Shown here: in pieces, positions 60,636-64,000 of the stretch
How the letters are laid out: each line of letters opens with the position of its first letter
Position numbering within the stretch: the stretch's first letter is position 1
Position numbers and translations under genes: made by a program
NCBI GenBank assembly: GCA_963842795.1
Contig: CAWJHV010000029.1
Coordinates: forward strand, 1 to 64,000
DNA from: WHSW01 sp963842795
GTDB taxonomy: Bacteria > Actinomycetota > Thermoleophilia > Solirubrobacterales > 70-9
Direction of reading: 5' to 3'
Length of the DNA: 64,000 nucleotides
Notes under the pieces: generated by a model
Seen by the model: the letters and a program-made list of their open reading frames with translations, nothing else
Database searches by the model: none
Told to the model about the DNA's origin: nothing

Positions 60636-61595
60636 CTAGTAGACGTAAGCGTTGGGCAAGATGTGACGAGATCTGTGTTCCGTCTCACACAGACCGGCGC
60701 CGGGGCCGAAATTCATCGGTGAACGCCGGGCCGCCTCCTCCAACGCCGCTCGCACGGCTCGCCCGCTCAGCACCCCGACCAGGTGGCGCTTGTACTCGAC
60801 CGAGCCGTTGGCGTCCTCGACCGGCTCCGCGGCGTCGGCGGCGTACTCGCCGGCGCGCTCGAGGGCGGCGTCGAGCTCCGTCGGCGAAGCGCCGTCGAGC
60901 GCCTCCTCGGCGGCGATCGCCCGCGCCGCCACGACGCCCGCCGAGCCGACCGCCAGCCGGACGTCCGCGAGCCGGTCGCCGTCGAGGCGCAGATGACAGG
61001 TCACCGTGATCGCAGGCCGCTCGTGAAGGACGAACTTTCGGTGGACGATCGCCGCCCCCGCAAGCGGCTCCGGCACCAGGACCGCGGTCAGCAGCTCACC
61101 GGGCTCGAGCGCGGTCTCGAACGGCCCGCGGACGAAGTCGGCGAGCGCGACCCGGCGCGGCTCGCCGCCGCCGCGACGGGCCTCGACCTCGCCGTCCATC
61201 GCCAGCAGGAAGGTCGCCGGGTCGGAGTGCGGGTCGGCGAAGCAGAGGTTGCCGCCGATCGAGCCCATCGTCCGCACCCGCAGGTTGCCGACTGCGCGCT
61301 CCATCGCCGCAAGCGCCGGCCAGTCGGCGCGGACCGTCGCGTGGCGCTCGATCGCACGGTGCGTCTCCGCGGCGCCGATCCGCAGGTGGCCGTCGTGGCG
61401 CTCGATCCCGCGCAGCTCGTCGATCGCCTTGAGGTCGATCACGTGCGGGTAGGAGGCGAAGCCGAACTTGAACAGGAGGAAGAGCTCGCTGCCGCCGGCG
61501 TAGACGACGGCGTCGTCGCCATGGCGCTCGAGCAGCTCGGTCGCCTCCTCGACCGTCGCCGGCCGGTGGCGCTCAAACGGCGGCAGCCGGGTCAC
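60636..61595 (-). CDS. Xanthine dehydrogenase family FAD-binding subunit
   Basis: 319 residues from GTG 61595, overlapping the aminotransferase stop as GTGA. FAD-binding signatures YAGGSELFLLFKFG (about residue 31) and TMGSIGGNLCFADPHSDPATFLLAM (about 108) are those of the medium (CoxM/XdhB) subunit of molybdenum hydroxylases. The large molybdopterin and small 2Fe-2S subunits are not in the window. Odd: the last ~30 residues (RRSPMNFGPGAGLCETEHRS onward) extend past the usual family end and run over an inverted repeat, so the original stop may have been lost. Purine oxidation is the likely context. Confidence 0.88.
   Translation of the reverse strand: MTRLPPFERHRPATVEEATELLERHGDDAVVYAGGSELFLLFKFGFASYPHVIDLKAIDELRGIERHDGHLRIGAAETHRAIERHATVRADWPALAAMERAVGNLRVRTMGSIGGNLCFADPHSDPATFLLAMDGEVEARRGGGEPRRVALADFVRGPFETALEPGELLTAVLVPEPLAGAAIVHRKFVLHERPAITVTCHLRLDGDRLADVRLAVGSAGVVAARAIAAEEALDGASPTELDAALERAGEYAADAAEPVEDANGSVEYKRHLVGVLSGRAVRAALEEAARRSPMNFGPGAGLCETEHRSRHILPNAYVY
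60672..60693. promoter_or_regulatory. TCTGTGT-N8-ACACAGA inverted repeat upstream of the MMPL gene
   Basis: Perfect 7-bp arms (60672-60678, 60687-60693) with an 8-base spacer, about 90 bases ahead of ATG 60583 and inside the unusual 3' tail of the FAD-subunit gene. A less GC-rich stretch (60630-60655) follows toward the MMPL gene. Candidate operator for the transporter. Confidence 0.5.
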
Positions 61596-62776
61596 GCGGC
61601 GACGGTCTCCTGACTCTCGGAGAGCACCCGCAGGGTCGCGTCGACGCCGGCGGCGAGGTCGACGTCGACGCCCTGGTCGAGCAGCCCGCGACCGAGCGCC
61701 GAGACGGCGACGACCGGATACAGCGACCGCGACCCCGGGCCCATGTGGCCGAGGCGGAAGAGCCGCTCGGTGAGCTCGCCGTAGCCGCCGGAGAGCATCA
61801 CCCCGTAGCGCTCGCGGATGTGCGCCAGGGTCGGCTTCACCTCGGCGCCCTCCGGGCAGCGGATCGCGGTGACGCAGTTGGCGGCGTAGTCGTCGCTGCG
61901 GGGCCAGAGCTCGAGGCCCATCGCCCTCGCGCCCTCGCGGCAGGCGCGGGCGGCGGCGGCGTGGCGGGCGATCACCGCGTCCAGCCCCTCCTCGAGGCAC
62001 TCGCCAACCGCGGCGTGGACGCCGTTGACGTCGGAGACCGAGGGTGTGTAGGGGTACTTGACCCGGCCGCCCTCGATCCACGTCTCGCGCCAGTCGAGCA
62101 GCGACAGGAACGAGCCCCGGGGGGCGTTCGGGTTGGCCTCGATCGCCGCCCAGGCGTCCGGGCTGACGACGCACAGCGACATCCCGGGCGGGCCGGCGAG
62201 GCACTTCTGCGGGCCCCCGACCGCGAGGTCGACGCCCCACTCGTCGTTGGCGACCTCGGTGCCGCCGACCGCGGAGACGACGTCGGCGAAGAGCAGCGCC
62301 CCCGCCTGCTTCGCCACCGGGCCGATCTCGGCGAGCGGGTTCTCGATCCCCGACGGGGTCTCCGAGTGCACGAGCGCGACCAGCTCGACGTCGCCCTGAC
62401 GCTCGAGCTCCTCGCGCACCGCCTCCGGATCGAGCGCCTCGTCGTAGGGGACCTCGAGCTCGACCACCTCGGCCTCGTAGGAGCGCAGCCAGTCGCCGAA
62501 CCACTTCGCGTACACGCCCGAGACCAGGTTCAGGCACTTCATGCCCGGCCGGACCACCCCACGGGCCGCGGCCTCGATCCCGAGCACCGCCTCGCCCTGC
62601 ATCAGGACGACGTCGTGCTCGGTGCGGAAGAGCTCGGCGACCATCCGCTCGGTCTCCCGGAAGCGCTCCAGGAACACCGGGTCGTAGTCGAAGATCATCG
62701 GCTGGCCCTGGGCCTGCTGGACCCGGGTCGACGACATCGTCGGCCCGGCGCTGAGTGTGAAATCGGGCTCATGCAT
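61592..62776 (-). CDS. Class V aminotransferase, ureidoglycine/alanine-glyoxylate type (PucG-like)
   Basis: 394 residues from ATG 62776, preceded by GAGGAAGAGGAG. Pyridoxal-phosphate Lys191 lies in VGGPQKCLAGPPGMSL, with VALVHSETPSGIENPL (about 132) and FADVVSAVGGTEV (about 163) as the phosphate- and cofactor-binding motifs. It fits alanine-glyoxylate aminotransferases and the purine-catabolic (S)-ureidoglycine-glyoxylate aminotransferase. The neighbouring M20 hydrolase and xanthine-dehydrogenase subunit favour the ureide role, which is inference. It is 30 bases after the M20 stop and overlaps the FAD gene by four bases. Confidence 0.9.
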   Translation of the reverse strand: MHEPDFTLSAGPTMSSTRVQQAQGQPMIFDYDPVFLERFRETERMVAELFRTEHDVVLMQGEAVLGIEAAARGVVRPGMKCLNLVSGVYAKWFGDWLRSYEAEVVELEVPYDEALDPEAVREELERQGDVELVALVHSETPSGIENPLAEIGPVAKQAGALLFADVVSAVGGTEVANDEWGVDLAVGGPQKCLAGPPGMSLCVVSPDAWAAIEANPNAPRGSFLSLLDWRETWIEGGRVKYPYTPSVSDVNGVHAAVGECLEEGLDAVIARHAAAARACREGARAMGLELWPRSDDYAANCVTAIRCPEGAEVKPTLAHIRERYGVMLSGGYGELTERLFRLGHMGPGSRSLYPVVAVSALGRGLLDQGVDVDLAAGVDATLRVLSESQETVAA

Positions 62777-62806
62777 GGGGTTTCTCCTCTTCCTCGAACA
62801 GTTGGT

Positions 62807-63709
62807 TCAGCGCTCCCCGAGCAGTCGCGAAACGCTGAGGGCAAGCACGGAGGCGGTCACGACCGCCGCCTCGACGCCGTCGGGCGAGGCGAACTGGCGC
62901 GCGCCGAGGTCGGTGTGGAACGCCCAGCCGTCGGGCCGGCCGATCCCGATCAGCGCCGATGGCAGCCGGCGCGAGATCTCGGCGAAGTCGGTGGCGAAGG
63001 GAAGCGGCGGGGGATCGGGGACGAAGTCGCGCCCGGCGGCCGCGAACGCGCCGGCAACCGCCTCGCGGACCCCCTCGTCGGCGACGATTCCAGGAATTGC
63101 TCGGGCGCTTTCCCAGCCTGCATCGGGAAGCGCCGAGCGAAGCTCGGCCTCGAGCGAGTCGAGCTCGTCCTCCGAGTCGGCGGTGACCATGTAGGTGGCT
63201 TGGAGCGTGAGCCCTCCGCCCTCCTCGACGTCGCCGTCGAGGACCAGGCGCTCGACCATGACCGCGTCCGAGCGCAGCCCGGCGGCCGCCTCGAGCGCGG
63301 CCGCGGCGACGGCGCGGGGCGCCTCGACCGCCTCGTCCATCGTCCGCGCGCCGGGGACGGTCGCGACCCACCGGCGCATCCAGCGCGAGCGCAGCGAGAC
63401 CGTGTCGATGAACTCTGGGTGGGAGTAGAGCGCCGCGTCGAGCCCGTCCCAGACCCCGGCGGCCGCGGTCAGCGCCTTGCCGCCGCCCCGCGCCACCGTC
63501 CCGGGGGCGTGGAGCTCGTCGGCGGGGCAGCCGATCACCTCGACCGCGCCGTCGAGGCCGTCGCGCAGCTCGGCCAGGGCGAGCGCGGCGCCGGCGACGC
63601 CGCCGGCGACCGGGCCGTGCCCGCAGGAGTGGACCGGCTCGATCGAGCCGTCGTCGCGCACGGCGGGCACCGCGTCGTAGATTGAGCACCGCACCGGCCG
63701 CGAACTCAC
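62807..63709 (-). CDS. M20-family amidohydrolase, 5'-truncated and fused to thiolase remnant
   Basis: 300 residues from GTG 63709, but the M20 similarity begins only near residue 9 (SIYDAVPAV), where metal-site residues already occur (HSCGHGPVAGG, about 28). The usual ~80-100 N-terminal residues before this point are absent. CPADELHAPGTVARGGGKALT, YSHPEFIDTVSLRSRW, and PFATDFAEISRRLPSALIGIGR support an aminobenzoyl-glutamate/ureide-type M20 hydrolase. The upstream DNA is not M20 but the start of a thiolase in another frame. The protein may be inactive. It heads an operon with the aminotransferase and FAD subunit. Confidence 0.72.
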   Translation of the reverse strand: MSSRPVRCSIYDAVPAVRDDGSIEPVHSCGHGPVAGGVAGAALALAELRDGLDGAVEVIGCPADELHAPGTVARGGGKALTAAAGVWDGLDAALYSHPEFIDTVSLRSRWMRRWVATVPGARTMDEAVEAPRAVAAAALEAAAGLRSDAVMVERLVLDGDVEEGGGLTLQATYMVTADSEDELDSLEAELRSALPDAGWESARAIPGIVADEGVREAVAGAFAAAGRDFVPDPPPLPFATDFAEISRRLPSALIGIGRPDGWAFHTDLGARQFASPDGVEAAVVTASVLALSVSRLLGER

Positions 63710-63863
63710 CCACGCGCTGACCTTGCAGCCCGAAGCGGTCCACGAGCCCGTCGAGGGCGGCGGTCAGCACTCCTGGTTGGAAGCGGTCGAGTAGACGGTG
63801 TTCAGCGCGCGAACGGGATGCGGTTGCCACCGAGACGGCGACGCGGCGGGGCTTGCCCTGCAT
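63681..63863 (-). pseudogene. 5' fragment of a FadA2-type acetyl-CoA acetyltransferase (thiolase)
   Basis: ATG 63863 starts MQGKPRRVAV. GGNRIPFAR and NTVYSTASNQE then appear in the other two frames, and LTAALDGLVDRFGLQGQRVG and EFAAGAVLN return to the first. Together these are the N terminus of a FadA2-like thiolase, split by about three small indels. Similarity ends at 63681, where M20 sequence begins. Divergent from the FabG4-like gene, as fadA2 is from fabG4 in mycobacteria. Either deletion/fusion plus decay, or a bad assembly join. Confidence 0.75.
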
Positions 63864-63946
63864 GGTGACTCCCAGTGCTGGTTTGGTGTCGACTTCGGGC
63901 CTCCTATCCTTGCTCGTGTCGTGCCCGCGGGAAAGGACACCATGAG

Positions 63947-64000
63947 ATGAGCGACCCCTACCAAGCGTTCACCCAGACCTCCATCGGCAAGACGCTGGTC
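63947..64000 (+). CDS. FabG4-like 3-oxoacyl-ACP reductase, 5' end only
   Basis: ATG 63947, with GGAAAGGACACC ahead of it, starts MSDPYQAFTQTSIGKTLV and runs off the right edge. The opening resembles the N-terminal extension of the high-molecular-weight FabG4 type (SD-Y-F-GK pattern). The divergent thiolase remnant supports this, since fabG4 and fadA2 are divergent neighbours in mycobacteria. Only 18 residues are visible, so the call rests mostly on context. A second ATG at 63942 is out of frame and closes at once. Confidence 0.55.
   Translation, partial: MSDPYQAFTQTSIGKTLV

Noticed and set aside
1..64000. CRISPR arrays, rRNA genes, insertion sequences, phage genes
   Set aside because: No regularly spaced repeats, rRNA-like stretches, transposase or integrase motifs were found on reading through both strands.

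Overview
The window is 64 kb of very GC-rich DNA, densely coded on both strands, with GTG/TTG starts common. It looks like an actinobacterial chromosome. The WD40-like TolB proteins, TIGR02960-type sigma factor, mycobacteria-like DesA3/oxidoreductase pair, and FabG4-FadA2 divergent arrangement would suit Thermoleophilia/Solirubrobacterales. That placement is an inference from gene content, not a phylogeny. There is no rRNA, intact tRNA, CRISPR array, insertion sequence or phage module.

Layout. 1-3.4 kb: an acyl desaturase (running off the left edge) and its flavin/2Fe-2S reductase, divergent from a TetR regulator, then DUF2294. 3.4-8.3 kb: VOC protein, TypA GTPase, K+ channel, LLM oxidoreductase and a coupled small protein. 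8.4-11.2 kb: two tandem secreted beta-propeller paralogues. 11.2-19.5 kb: CorA-like transporter, secreted hydrolase, M14 and M3 peptidases, DHA2 exporter with a C-terminal winged helix, SprT-like protease. 19.5-25.6 kb: two GGDEF-EAL proteins around an NTF2-like and a membrane protein. 25.6-33.5 kb: exported hydrolases (GH9, M36 fungalysin, GH25) and a frameshifted MFS gene. 33.5-38.1 kb: MBL hydrolase, DUF6929-like protein, AraC regulator, VOC protein, ABC-2 exporter. 38.2-40.5 kb: two near-duplicate small surface proteins, each with a CRP-like box, beside a Crp/Fnr gene. 40.5-46.7 kb: NTF2-like protein, frameshifted genes, DHA2 exporter divergent from a sigma factor, thrombospondin-3-like secreted protein, methyltransferase/PadR pair.

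46.7-57 kb is looser and more mosaic. It has longer gaps, visibly more A/T in places, a possible tRNA fragment, a Vps62-like protein, an unfamiliar membrane/metallophosphoesterase/TIG set, a 136-bp direct repeat carrying a gene fragment, and a 13-bp tandem duplication that splits a gene. 57-64 kb: F420-type oxidoreductase, bicupin, MMPL exporter, and an M20/aminotransferase/xanthine-dehydrogenase-FAD operon that looks like purine or ureide catabolism. The 5' end of that operon is fused to a broken FadA2-type thiolase start, and a FabG4-like gene leaves at the right edge.

A theme is reading-frame damage. At least four genes are split by small indels, three of them by single extra bases. Either the assembly carries indel errors or this strain has fresh pseudogenes, and only read data can decide. 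The most interesting coherent signals are the CRP-box/duplicated surface-protein module, the thiolase-M20 junction, the repeat-flanked 52-57 kb segment, and three convergent gene pairs that share a single CTAG as both stop codons.
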